Origin: CAZUDI01 sp964618975
Lineage (GTDB): Bacteria; Desulfobacterota; Desulfomonilia; UBA1062
NCBI GenBank assembly: GCA_964618975.1
Contig: CAZUDI010000004.1
Location: 1 to 64,000 of the forward strand
DNA length: 64,000 bases
Reading direction: 5' to 3'
In this document: positions 16,987-25,041 of the stretch, piece by piece
Layout: every line of letters starts with the position of its first letter
Numbering within the stretch: the stretch's first letter is position 1
Notes under the pieces: model-generated
The model's input: only the letters and a program-made list of their open reading frames with translations
Databases searched by the model: none
What the model was told of the DNA's origin: nothing
Position numbers and translations under genes: made by a program

Positions 16987-18588
16987 GTGTATACGGAATA
17001 TTTCGGATTAAACCTCAAACCCTTCAACATCACGCCCGATCCGAAATTTCTGCACCTCAGCCCGGGGCACAAGGAGGCCCTGGCGCACCTGGTCTACGCC
17101 CTGCGTGAACACAGCGGCTTCGTGGTCATCACGGGCGAGGTCGGCACAGGCAAGACCACCATCTTAAATGCCTTCCTTCTGAAGCTCCCGCCCAGGATGC
17201 CCAAGGTGGTGATCAAGAACCCCAACCTCAAACCGGAGAACCTCTACTACCTCCTGGGCGAGGCCATCGGCCTGGAGCCTCACCAGCGCTCCCGGGACAA
17301 CATCACCCTGTACGAGGACCGACTGAAGCAGACCGGCGGTGCGGTGCTCATCGTGGACGAGGCCCAGGGGCTCTCGGTGGAGATGCTGGAGGAGATCCGC
17401 CTGCTCTCCAACATGGAAACCCCGCATGAGAAGCTCATCCAGATCATGCTCATCGGACAGCAGGAGCTCAACGAAAAACTCAAGAATCCCAACCTAAGGC
17501 AGCTAAAACAACGCATCGGCGTCAAGTACCACATCCCGCCGCTGGACAACGATGAGACCAGGGACTATATCGACCACCGCCTGCGCGTCGCGGGATATGA
17601 ACCCAAGGAAAAACCCCTGTTCACGGTTTCCGCCATAGGAGAGATCTATCGCATCACCAAGGGCTTCCCCAGGCTGATCAACATCATCTGTGACAATGCC
17701 CTGCTGGTGACCTATACCGACGACCTGAAACAGGTGTCCTCCAAGACCATCAAAAAGGTGGCTTCCGAGCTTGAGGCCACCTACGGCAAGGGCGAGTCCA
17801 TGCCCCGTTCGCTGTCGCAAGGCCGCATCCCTTTTTCCCACCGGCGTTCATCGGTCGCCCTGCTAATGGCCGGACTGCTCGTCGCCGTCGCTCTCATCGC
17901 CTGGCACCTGCTCCCGCAGACCCCGGCGACCGGACGTCCTGTCGACCCCGCCCCGGCCATCCAGCGCGCCCTGCCTCCCACACCGGAAACGCAAGCCGTC
18001 CCCGTGAAAGTCCCGGCCGAGAGTTCCCCCCCGGTTGTCGAGCCGGAGGCGCGAGTGCCAGCCGAGACCAGGATCGTGCTCGAGGATACCGAGGAAGCAC
18101 CCCCGGCTGCCCCTGTTCCGCCTGTGGTTCCCCCCATGCTCCAGGAACCGGCTCGGGATCCGGGCCGGTGGCTGACCGTACGGGCCGGGGACACCGTAGC
18201 GGGCCTGGCCGCGGATTATTACGGCCGGGTATCGCCGCAAATTTTAGCGGCGATCAAGGACAGCAACCCCACCCTGAGCGATATCAACCTGATTCACGAA
18301 GGCGACCGCCTCCTCCTGCCCGATATCGAGGGGTCCCAGAGCGTGCTGTTCAGTGTGAGCGTGGCCTCCTACCACTCCATTACCGAGGCGCAGGCCGTCT
18401 TCTCCGACCTGCTTCAGTCCGGACATGAGGCCACCATCTACCCCTACATGGATACCCAGGGCAAGCGCTGGTTCCGTATCACCATCGGGACCTTCACCTC
18501 CCGAGGTGCGGCTATCACGTTCGCCCAGCAGCTCAAAGGCAAGGGCTTTGTCTATGCGCGGCCCGTAAAGATCAGCATGGAGGAATAG
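16987..18588 (+). CDS. ExeA-like AAA ATPase with transmembrane, LysM and SPOR domains
   Basis: This 533-residue protein starts with an ExeA/GspA-type ATPase domain (FGLNLKPFNITPDPKF; GEVGTGKTT near residue 50; VDEAQGLS). A single transmembrane helix at about 288-308 is followed by a Pro/Glu-rich spacer. Near residue 396 a LysM domain starts (WLTVRAGDTVAGLAADYYG), and a C-terminal SPOR-like domain ends the protein (FSVSVASYHS; WFRITIGTFTS). The ATPase would be cytoplasmic, and LysM and SPOR would contact peptidoglycan. PEP-CTERM loci carry a related ATPase, usually without both wall-binding domains. A role in letting the export machine pass the cell wall is plausible inference. Confidence 0.88.
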   Translation: MYTEYFGLNLKPFNITPDPKFLHLSPGHKEALAHLVYALREHSGFVVITGEVGTGKTTILNAFLLKLPPRMPKVVIKNPNLKPENLYYLLGEAIGLEPHQRSRDNITLYEDRLKQTGGAVLIVDEAQGLSVEMLEEIRLLSNMETPHEKLIQIMLIGQQELNEKLKNPNLRQLKQRIGVKYHIPPLDNDETRDYIDHRLRVAGYEPKEKPLFTVSAIGEIYRITKGFPRLINIICDNALLVTYTDDLKQVSSKTIKKVASELEATYGKGESMPRSLSQGRIPFSHRRSSVALLMAGLLVAVALIAWHLLPQTPATGRPVDPAPAIQRALPPTPETQAVPVKVPAESSPPVVEPEARVPAETRIVLEDTEEAPPAAPVPPVVPPMLQEPARDPGRWLTVRAGDTVAGLAADYYGRVSPQILAAIKDSNPTLSDINLIHEGDRLLLPDIEGSQSVLFSVSVASYHSITEAQAVFSDLLQSGHEATIYPYMDTQGKRWFRITIGTFTSRGAAITFAQQLKGKGFVYARPVKISMEE

Positions 18589-18590
18589 CG

Positions 18591-19349
18591 ATGGACCTGG
18601 CGCGGGCACTCGACAAGCAGGGCTCCCTGGCATCCCCAGGCGGCAGCACCGGCCGCCTGGACGATCACCTCTACATGTATCACATGCCCTACTCGTATAC
18701 CGCGGAACAGATCCGCAAGATACGGACCTATATCTTCCACATGCCCGGGAGGGAGATCCCCCGACTCCTCATGGTGACCAGCGCGGTGCCGTCCGAGGGC
18801 AAGACCCTCATCGCCGCCAACCTGGCCATCTCGATCGCCAAGGGCGAGGACCAGCATGTCCTGCTTTTGGAGTGCGACCTGCGAAAGCCCTCTCTGCACC
18901 ACCTGTTCCAATTCCCCCCCGCGTGCGGCCTGAGCGAGATCATCCAGGGACGGGCGAGCATCGAGGACTGTCTCATCAAAACCCCCATTGACAAGCTCAC
19001 GATCCTGCCGTCGACCAAGGAGCCGCCGGCCAATCCGTCGGAACTCCTGGAATCCAAGCGCATGAGCTCCATCATCCGCGAGGTGAGCGAGCGTTACAGC
19101 GACCGTTTCGTGATCATAGATACCCCGCCGATTCAGGCCACAGTCGACCCCAAGATCATCTCCGATCAGGTCGAGGGCATCATCTTCGTGGTGCGCCACC
19201 GCTATACCAGCGAGTCCGACATCAAAATGGCTATCGACAACTTGCCGCGCGAAAAGATCCTCGGAACGGTCCTCAATGCCGTCGACGAGCTTCCGTCCAA
19301 AAAATACAAGTACAAGAAGTACTCCTATCATAAATACTATACCAGCTGA
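18591..19349 (+). CDS. Cytoplasmic BY-kinase (CpsD/CapB-type tyrosine autokinase)
   Basis: This 252-residue P-loop protein has Walker A SAVPSEGKTLIAAN near residue 57, a Walker A' LLLECDLRKPS and Walker B-type FVIIDTPP. It ends in a tyrosine cluster (YKYKKYSYHKYY), the autophosphorylation tail of bacterial tyrosine kinases. Separate kinase and Wzz-like genes are the arrangement typical of Firmicutes and of PEP-CTERM systems. The start codon is 2 bp after the ATPase gene. It closes the export operon; 160 bp of non-coding DNA follow. Confidence 0.9.
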   Translation: MDLARALDKQGSLASPGGSTGRLDDHLYMYHMPYSYTAEQIRKIRTYIFHMPGREIPRLLMVTSAVPSEGKTLIAANLAISIAKGEDQHVLLLECDLRKPSLHHLFQFPPACGLSEIIQGRASIEDCLIKTPIDKLTILPSTKEPPANPSELLESKRMSSIIREVSERYSDRFVIIDTPPIQATVDPKIISDQVEGIIFVVRHRYTSESDIKMAIDNLPREKILGTVLNAVDELPSKKYKYKKYSYHKYYTS

Positions 19350-19508
19350 GATCCGGGGAGGCACACCCATCCCGAAACTTTCGGACAAACGCGGCCATAT
19401 GTAAGCGGTGTCACAGCCTCCTCAAGGGTCCCCTGAGACGCCTCCGCATTTCTCCCCGGTGAGCGCTCCCGTATTGTTGCCGTTCATGGTATATGTTATG
19501 TTTCATGA

Positions 19509-20192
19509 ATGATCCGTTTCATCGAAACCCATATACTGCCCCCGGAATGCCTGCTCTGCCGGGGAGAGGTTCAGGTGGAATCGGGGATATGCCGTGCGTG
19601 CCGCGACGACATCCGCCCCCTGCCAAAACCAACCTGCGCCCTCTGTGGAATCCCGCTCGGCACCCCTGGGGTATGTCTCGCCTGCCAGGCCGACCGACCG
19701 CCCTTCGACCGCATGTTGAGTGCCGCGTGTTATGAGACACGCCTCAGGGAGATGCTGCACGCCTTCAAATATCGCCGGGGCACCGTCTTCAAAAGCTTTC
19801 TCGGCCACCTTCTGCTCGACGCCCTCTCCGGCGAAGACTTCCCGATCGATGTGGTTACCAGCGTCCCGCTCCACTGGAAGAGGCTCATCCAGCGGGGATA
19901 CAATCAATCGGCACTGCTGGCCCGCGAACTCTCCGGCACCATGGGTATCGCCTGCAACCTTACCCTGATTCGCAAGCAAAGAAACACCCGGGTTCAGATG
20001 GGGCTTGACAGGGCCAGCCGAGCGAGAAACCTCAAAGGGGCCTTCAGGGCCGCGGGCGTTTCCGGGACCGCGGTCCTGGTCGTGGACGACGTCATCACTA
20101 CCGGTCAGACCGCCCGGGAGATCGCATCTACGCTCAAACGCGCCGGCGCCGCCTTCGTTGCCTTCATCAGCGTCGGAAGGGTGGTAACATGA
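19509..20192 (+). CDS. comF: ComF-family phosphoribosyltransferase-like protein
   Basis: This 227-residue protein has an N-terminal zinc-finger-like region with paired cysteines (CLLCRG, CRAC, CALCG, CLAC) and a PRTase domain with the PRPP loop VLVVDDVITTGQTA near residue 190. ComF proteins act in DNA uptake where studied; elsewhere the role is unclear. ATG 19509 is chosen because the homology starts at once (FIETHILPPECLLC). Four bases (ATGA) overlap the next gene, so the two are coupled. Confidence 0.88.
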   Translation: MIRFIETHILPPECLLCRGEVQVESGICRACRDDIRPLPKPTCALCGIPLGTPGVCLACQADRPPFDRMLSAACYETRLREMLHAFKYRRGTVFKSFLGHLLLDALSGEDFPIDVVTSVPLHWKRLIQRGYNQSALLARELSGTMGIACNLTLIRKQRNTRVQMGLDRASRARNLKGAFRAAGVSGTAVLVVDDVITTGQTAREIASTLKRAGAAFVAFISVGRVVT

Positions 20193-21076
20193 CGCCTCAA
20201 AGGTCTACAGGGAAAAAGGAACCCAAGTATCTTGAAGAAATCACCTTTACCACGGTGGATCAGTCTAGCCTCTGGAATCGTGCCAATGCCTCCTATTGCT
20301 CCGATCTCTTCCTCGGCCGGTACAATGAAAAGGATCTGCTGCACCTCCTGGACAAGGTGGGGATAACCGCGATTCTGCACCAGAAAGGCTACCGGAACCT
20401 GGTCATCAGCATCTATCGGCATGAAGACTTCAGCTCCAGACTCTATGTCAATTTCGATTCCCTCGACAAGGAAACCCGGATCATTGAGCTCATCGTGCGT
20501 GAGGGTTACTTCCGTCCCAAGCAAATCTTCGTGGAGGGGTATGCGTTCACGGAAGGTCTATCCATCCTCCTGATCGAATGGCTCGCCCTTCAGGATCCCA
20601 GGGCGGCCTTTTCCGAACGCAGGCCCCGTCTTCCCGGACAGATGTATCCGGGCCTGGGCGGACTGATGAACATCCAGGCCCTGCTCTACCGCTTTGCGCG
20701 CGCCTCCGAAAAGGACGCCATCGTCGACGTCCCGGAGCACTACCATGGGGCGGTAATCTATTCCCGCAAGTACTCGTTCTTTTCTCCGGCGGAAGGGGGC
20801 AGAATCAAGGCCATGATGCGGGATCTTAACGACAGGCCGCTCTCCGACATCTCCTTTGCCATCGCCTTCGACTGCCTGCGGGACAGGGACACGGGACAAC
20901 CCCTGACCTGGCAGCCCTCGGAACAGGTCTGTCCCATATCCTCCAAGGTCCGTCAGTATGTGAAGAGCGATCCCTACAAGAAGATCCTGGCCGAATCCAT
21001 GCAGAAGCATGCCTATTACATCGACTGGAACAGATTCGACCACCTGGTGGCAGAAGGTATCAAGGATGAACTCTAA
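20189..21076 (+). CDS. Conserved-looking protein of unknown function, 295 aa
   Basis: I do not recognise the family with confidence. The protein appears soluble, with no signal peptide or membrane segment. Notable parts are SYCSDLFLGRYNEKDLLHLL, a central PGQMYPGLGG stretch, VPEHYHGAVIY, and FFSPAEGG near residue 195. The His/Tyr-rich PEHYHGA segment could be catalytic. An acyltransferase-like fold is possible but is a guess. It overlaps comF by 4 bp and the next gene by 11 bp, so it is certainly translated as part of this operon. Confidence 0.75.
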   Translation: MTPQRSTGKKEPKYLEEITFTTVDQSSLWNRANASYCSDLFLGRYNEKDLLHLLDKVGITAILHQKGYRNLVISIYRHEDFSSRLYVNFDSLDKETRIIELIVREGYFRPKQIFVEGYAFTEGLSILLIEWLALQDPRAAFSERRPRLPGQMYPGLGGLMNIQALLYRFARASEKDAIVDVPEHYHGAVIYSRKYSFFSPAEGGRIKAMMRDLNDRPLSDISFAIAFDCLRDRDTGQPLTWQPSEQVCPISSKVRQYVKSDPYKKILAESMQKHAYYIDWNRFDHLVAEGIKDEL

Positions 21077-22343
21077 CTTCGCCGTCATCGGCCTCGGCAG
21101 GATAGGCCGCGCAATGCTCTCCCTGCTCCAGGAGGCAGGCCATCCCCTGCAATGGGCCGTTTCCTCCCGGGAGCATCCCGACCTGCGGCACGTCTCGACG
21201 AGCCTGCCGGCCGAACCGGGCGGGGCAGAGATCGTGCTCATCGCCGTGCCCGACACCTGCATCGCACAGACCGCCCACACCATTGCAGAGGCCTGGAAAG
21301 GTCGCTGTCAGGGGATCACCTTCTTCCACTTCAGCGGGTTGCACTCATCGGAATTGCTCGCCCCCCTGTCCCGCCTCGGTGCGCATACGGGAAGCCTCCA
21401 TCCCCTGCAGTCGGTCTCTGCCGCCCCCCAGGCCTATCAACAGCTGAAGGGCTGCCCTCTGACCGTAGAGGGCTCTCCTCCCGCCATTGTCCGCGCCCGC
21501 AAGCTGGCGGCCACCTTCGGCGGAAAGATCTCCGTCATCTCCACCCAGGACAAGGTGATCTACCATACCGCGGCGGTCATCGCCTCCAACTACCTCGTCA
21601 TCATCGAAAACCAGGCCCGTGAGCTCTTCTCCTCCATCGGGCTCGATTTCAGCGCCCTGCTGCCCCTGATCAAGGGAACCCTCAGCAACATCGAAGCCCA
21701 GGGGCCTAAGGCCCTTACCGGCCCCGTCGCCCGGGGGGACTGGGACACCGTGAGAGAACATATCAACCTTCTGTCCAGGCGTTATCCGGATATGCTCGCG
21801 TCCTACCTGAGCCTCGGCCACTATGCCGCACACCAGGCAGGCAGGACCTGGCCCCAGACACTCGGGAAAGGCCCGGCCGTCCTCGAGCGCGAGGCGCTCG
21901 TATCCCATGCGGCGCGCCTCAAAGAGAGGGGGCTCCGCCTCGTCTTCACCAACGGGTGTTTCGACATCCTGCATGCCGGACACGTCTCCTACCTGGAGCG
22001 TGCCCGGGCTCTCGGCGACTGCCTTATCGTGGGGCTGAACTCCGATGCCTCCATCCGGAAGCTGGGCAAGGGGGAGGAGCGCCCTCTCAACGATCAGGCC
22101 TCCCGCGCACGGGTGCTCGCCTCCCTGGCCTGCGTGAGCTATGTTACCATCTTCTATGAGGAAACCCCCTACGAACTCATCGAGACCCTGCGCCCCCAGG
22201 TCCTGGTCAAAGGCGGCGATTGGAAGGTGGCGGACATCGTGGGCGCCGATATCGTACGAGCCTCGGGAGGGGAGGTCGTCAGCCTACCCTTTGTGGACGG
22301 ATATTCCACAACAAGCCTGGTGGAGAGGATCAGGAGGAGCTGA
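21066..22343 (+). CDS. Two-domain protein: DUF2520-like Rossmann domain + RfaE2-type cytidylyl/adenylyltransferase
   Basis: ATG 21066, inside the end of the previous gene, gives 425 residues. Residues 1-270 form a Rossmann dehydrogenase-like domain (NFAVIGLGRIGRAM) and a helical second domain (FFHFSGLHSS; SLHPLQSVS; GPVARGDW), as in DUF2520/ProC-like proteins. Residues 285-425 form a nucleotidyltransferase of the heptose-1-phosphate adenylyltransferase type, with FTNGCFDILHAGHVSYL (HxGH near 302), GLNSDASIR and LVKGGDW. That enzyme makes ADP-heptose for lipopolysaccharide cores. I do not see a frame break between the domains. The longer upstream frame from 21009 lacks support. Confidence 0.88.
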   Translation: MNSNFAVIGLGRIGRAMLSLLQEAGHPLQWAVSSREHPDLRHVSTSLPAEPGGAEIVLIAVPDTCIAQTAHTIAEAWKGRCQGITFFHFSGLHSSELLAPLSRLGAHTGSLHPLQSVSAAPQAYQQLKGCPLTVEGSPPAIVRARKLAATFGGKISVISTQDKVIYHTAAVIASNYLVIIENQARELFSSIGLDFSALLPLIKGTLSNIEAQGPKALTGPVARGDWDTVREHINLLSRRYPDMLASYLSLGHYAAHQAGRTWPQTLGKGPAVLEREALVSHAARLKERGLRLVFTNGCFDILHAGHVSYLERARALGDCLIVGLNSDASIRKLGKGEERPLNDQASRARVLASLACVSYVTIFYEETPYELIETLRPQVLVKGGDWKVADIVGADIVRASGGEVVSLPFVDGYSTTSLVERIRRS

Positions 22344-22438
22344 GGCGCCTTTCGGACCTTCAGCGTCTCCTGACCCTGCGGCCAAAATCACTGGTATCAT
22401 GCTGATTTTCTTGATTTCTCGTCTCGTGGAGGTTTCCA

Positions 22439-23392
22439 TTGATCTTGAAGACCCTCTCTGCTATAGCTCAGCAGATGAATGCGGATTTTGAGCAGGGAAT
22501 CAGGGAATATATACACAGCTCGACCCGGCAGACCGAAGAAGTCGGCTCCTACATCCTCGATTCCGGAGGCAAGCGCCTCCGTCCCCTGCTGGTCTTCATG
22601 ATCGGAGAGGCCATCGGACTTCCACCACACAAGATCCTGCCGCTGGCCTACACGGTGGAACTCCTCCATACCGCAAGCCTTCTGCATGACGACGTGGTTG
22701 ACGGCACCGAGACCAGACGCTCAAAACCGACAGCCAACAAGATCTACGGCGACAAGCCGGCGCTGCTCGTGGGGGATTACCTGTTCGGGTCCGCCCTGGA
22801 GGTCACCTGCCACCTGGGTGATCTTAGGGTTGCGACGCAGATGATCGCGACCATCAAAAAGATGTCCGAGGGCGAATTGAAGGAACTCGAACACTCCCAC
22901 CACTTCCATGCCGACCTTGAGGTCTACCTGGACATCATCTACCTCAAGACCGCCACCCTGTTCGAATTCTGTCTGAAGGCCCCGGGACTTCAGGCCGGGC
23001 TCTCTCCTGCCGAACTTGAGGCCCTGACCGCCTTCGGGCGGGACATGGGCCTGGCTTTTCAGATCGTGGATGACATCATCAACCTCTCGCCCCTGTCGGG
23101 CGACAACAAGGATGCCTTCAACGACATCGCCGAGGGGAAATCCACCCTGCCGCTCATCTATCTCTTTCGTCAACAGCCCGAATTGCTCCACAGTCTGCCC
23201 CCCCTGGACCCAGAGGAAAGGCAGGCGCGGATCATCTCCCGCCTGGAAACGGGAGTATTGCAGCAAAGCCGGGAGACGGCACGGACCTACTGCACCCAGG
23301 CCGTTTCGTCCCTTGCACAGACCAGGTTTCTCTCGGAGGACCTCGCCGGCATCCCCAAACGCATCATGTCCCAGCTCGAAGACAGGTTCTGA
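22439..23392 (+). CDS. ispB: Polyprenyl (octaprenyl-type) diphosphate synthase
   Basis: This 317-residue trans-prenyltransferase carries the first aspartate-rich motif LLHDDVVDGTETRR near residue 84 and the second as QIVDDIIN near 205, plus GGKRLRPLL. It condenses isopentenyl diphosphate onto an allylic primer to make the quinone side chain. The start is TTG 22439 behind a well-placed GGAGG. Length and motifs fit IspB/HepT-type synthases; the product chain length cannot be read. It follows the DUF2520/RfaE2 gene by 95 bp. Confidence 0.88.
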   Translation: MILKTLSAIAQQMNADFEQGIREYIHSSTRQTEEVGSYILDSGGKRLRPLLVFMIGEAIGLPPHKILPLAYTVELLHTASLLHDDVVDGTETRRSKPTANKIYGDKPALLVGDYLFGSALEVTCHLGDLRVATQMIATIKKMSEGELKELEHSHHFHADLEVYLDIIYLKTATLFEFCLKAPGLQAGLSPAELEALTAFGRDMGLAFQIVDDIINLSPLSGDNKDAFNDIAEGKSTLPLIYLFRQQPELLHSLPPLDPEERQARIISRLETGVLQQSRETARTYCTQAVSSLAQTRFLSEDLAGIPKRIMSQLEDRF

Positions 23393-23451
23393 TCTTCTCG
23401 TCACGCTCGCGCACAGGGGACCCTGAATCGTATTGATTTCAGAAAGGATCG

Positions 23452-23466
23452 ACCCTAACTAAGGGT
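23452..23466 (+). promoter_or_regulatory. Short hairpin in the leader of the DnaJ-type gene
   Basis: ACCCT-AACTA-AGGGT forms a 5-bp stem 30 nt upstream of the GTG start. It is not a CIRCE element. It could affect translation, but the stem is short. Confidence 0.25.
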
Positions 23467-23495
23467 AAAAGAGACTTCACCCAAAGGGATGTATT

Positions 23496-24482
23496 GTGGA
23501 ATACAAGGACTACTACCAGATCTTAGGCGTGGAACGAAGCGCGAGTCAGGATGAGATCAAGAAGAGATATCGGAAACTTGCCCGAGAATGCCACCCCGAT
23601 ACCTGCGCCAACGATCCCCACTCCGAAAAACGCTTCAAGGAGATCAACGAGGCCTACGAGGTCCTCAAAGACCCTGATAAACGCAGTCGGTATGATGCCT
23701 TGGGGAGCAGTTGGCAACAGGGTCAGAACTTTACCCCACCACCGGGCTTCGAGCATATCTTTGGCGGCGCCCCCTTCGGCAAACGCTCCGGCAAGGCCCG
23801 GTCCTTTACGTTCGACTTCGGCCATGAAGGCAGCGGCGGGTTTTCCGACTTTTTCGAATCCCTTTTCGGCGACTTGGGGAGGACTGAGGGTCCCTTCGGT
23901 GCCGCATCCTCCCAGAACTTCGGGGGAGGCTCACCGCATTTCCGTAACAGTGCTCACTCTCCCCGGGGAGATGATTTCGAGACCGAACTCACAATCAGCC
24001 TGCAAGAGGCCCACGCCGGCACCTCCCGTGAAATAAGCCTCCAGAGGCCCGAGGGAACCAAACGCCTGAACGTGAAGATCCCACCGGGGACCACGGATGG
24101 CACGCGAATCCGTCTGGCCGGACAGGGAACCGAGGGGCCCGGGGGCGCTGGCAATCTCTATCTCAGGATCAAACTTGCCACCAACGGCCGCTACAGGCTG
24201 GAGGGCTCCGACCTGATCGTCGATTTCCCAATCACCCCGTGGGATGCGGCCCTGGGCAACACCTCCGAGGTGGAAACCCTCGACGGTACCGTGCGCCTCA
24301 AGATCCCCCCCGGCATCTCGTCCGGGCAGCGCCTGCGTCTCAAGGGCAAGGGCTTCGCCCACAAGGGGGACCTGTATGCACAAATTAAAATCGTCATGCC
24401 TCCCCAGCTGAGCCCCGAGGAAAGACGGCTCTTCGAACAGCTCAAAGAGATCTCACACTTCACGGCAAAACAGGGCCGGTGA
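23496..24482 (+). CDS. DnaJ-family co-chaperone (CbpA/DnaJ class II type)
   Basis: This 328-residue protein has an N-terminal J domain (YYQILGVERSASQDEIKKRYRKLA; the HPD motif as CHPDTCAND). A Gly/Phe-rich segment follows (about 85-150), then two C-terminal beta-sandwich substrate domains (LTISLQEAHAGTSREI; VKIPPGTTDGTRIRL). The Cys-rich zinc domain of DnaJ is absent, as in CbpA. It stimulates DnaK ATPase. The GTG start at 23496 begins directly with the J domain. A perfect 12-bp hairpin overlaps its stop codon. Confidence 0.92.
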   Translation: MEYKDYYQILGVERSASQDEIKKRYRKLARECHPDTCANDPHSEKRFKEINEAYEVLKDPDKRSRYDALGSSWQQGQNFTPPPGFEHIFGGAPFGKRSGKARSFTFDFGHEGSGGFSDFFESLFGDLGRTEGPFGAASSQNFGGGSPHFRNSAHSPRGDDFETELTISLQEAHAGTSREISLQRPEGTKRLNVKIPPGTTDGTRIRLAGQGTEGPGGAGNLYLRIKLATNGRYRLEGSDLIVDFPITPWDAALGNTSEVETLDGTVRLKIPPGISSGQRLRLKGKGFAHKGDLYAQIKIVMPPQLSPEERRLFEQLKEISHFTAKQGR

Positions 24483-24504
24483 AGGATAAAGCCCTTCACC
24501 GGCC
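24474..24504. terminator. 12-bp perfect hairpin between convergent genes
   Basis: GGCCGGTGAAGG (24474-24485) pairs perfectly with CCTTCACCGGCC (24493-24504) around a 7-nt loop, and the stem includes the DnaJ-type stop codon. On the minus strand it is followed by CTGTTTTG, a modest U-rich run, so it probably terminates the comEA-like transcript and may act on both. Confidence 0.6.
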
Positions 24505-24530
24505 TTGCGAACACCCCATTTTCGCACGCC

Positions 24531-24836
24531 CTATTCGATGATCCGCAGGGTTGATTCGCCCTCCAGGCCCACAAAGGGACGGATCGCCTCAAGCTTGACC
24601 TCCCCGATGCCTCTGACCTTGAGAAGATCATCGATGGAGGCAAACGGCCCGTTGGCCTCACGGAAATCGACGATGTTCTGCGCCGTGCTCTCACCGATTC
24701 CCGGGAGCATCTGCAGCTCCTCAACGCTGGCCGTATTGATGTTGAGCATCCCCTCACAGGTTACGGCGGAGGCCATCCCCGCCATCAGCATGATTAGACC
24801 CACTCCCAACGCCACGACCCAAGATACCCTTTTCAT
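24531..24836 (-). CDS. ComEA-like helix-hairpin-helix protein, secreted
   Basis: The 101-residue protein has a signal peptide (VSWVVALGVGLIMLMAGMASA) and one double helix-hairpin-helix domain (INTASVEELQMLPGIGESTA; DLLKVRGIGEVKLEAI). Such proteins bind double-stranded DNA without sequence preference and in competent bacteria act in DNA uptake in the periplasm. AAGGAGG precedes the ATG. The related comF gene lies 4 kb away, and a membrane channel (ComEC) is not in the window. Confidence 0.88.
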   Translation of the reverse strand: MKRVSWVVALGVGLIMLMAGMASAVTCEGMLNINTASVEELQMLPGIGESTAQNIVDFREANGPFASIDDLLKVRGIGEVKLEAIRPFVGLEGESTLRIIE

Positions 24837-25041
24837 ACGGAACCTCCTTGATATAATTTCTCGTGAAGGCAGGTTTATGGTTAACAGAAGAGTAAGGGGG
24901 CGTTCTTAAATGTCAAGGGGGTGAGGACCCCCACGCAGGCAGAACGTTTCCAGTGGTCCGCCCCGGGCTCTGACGCCATAAAGATCTTGTATGCACCCAG
25001 ATGAGATGCTAACGTATTTCTGTTAAGAGGAGAGCTGTTTT

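Noticed and set aside
23452..23466. CIRCE/HrcA heat-shock operator before the DnaJ-type gene
   Set aside because: The dyad ACCCT/AGGGT does not match the CIRCE half-site TTAGCACTC.
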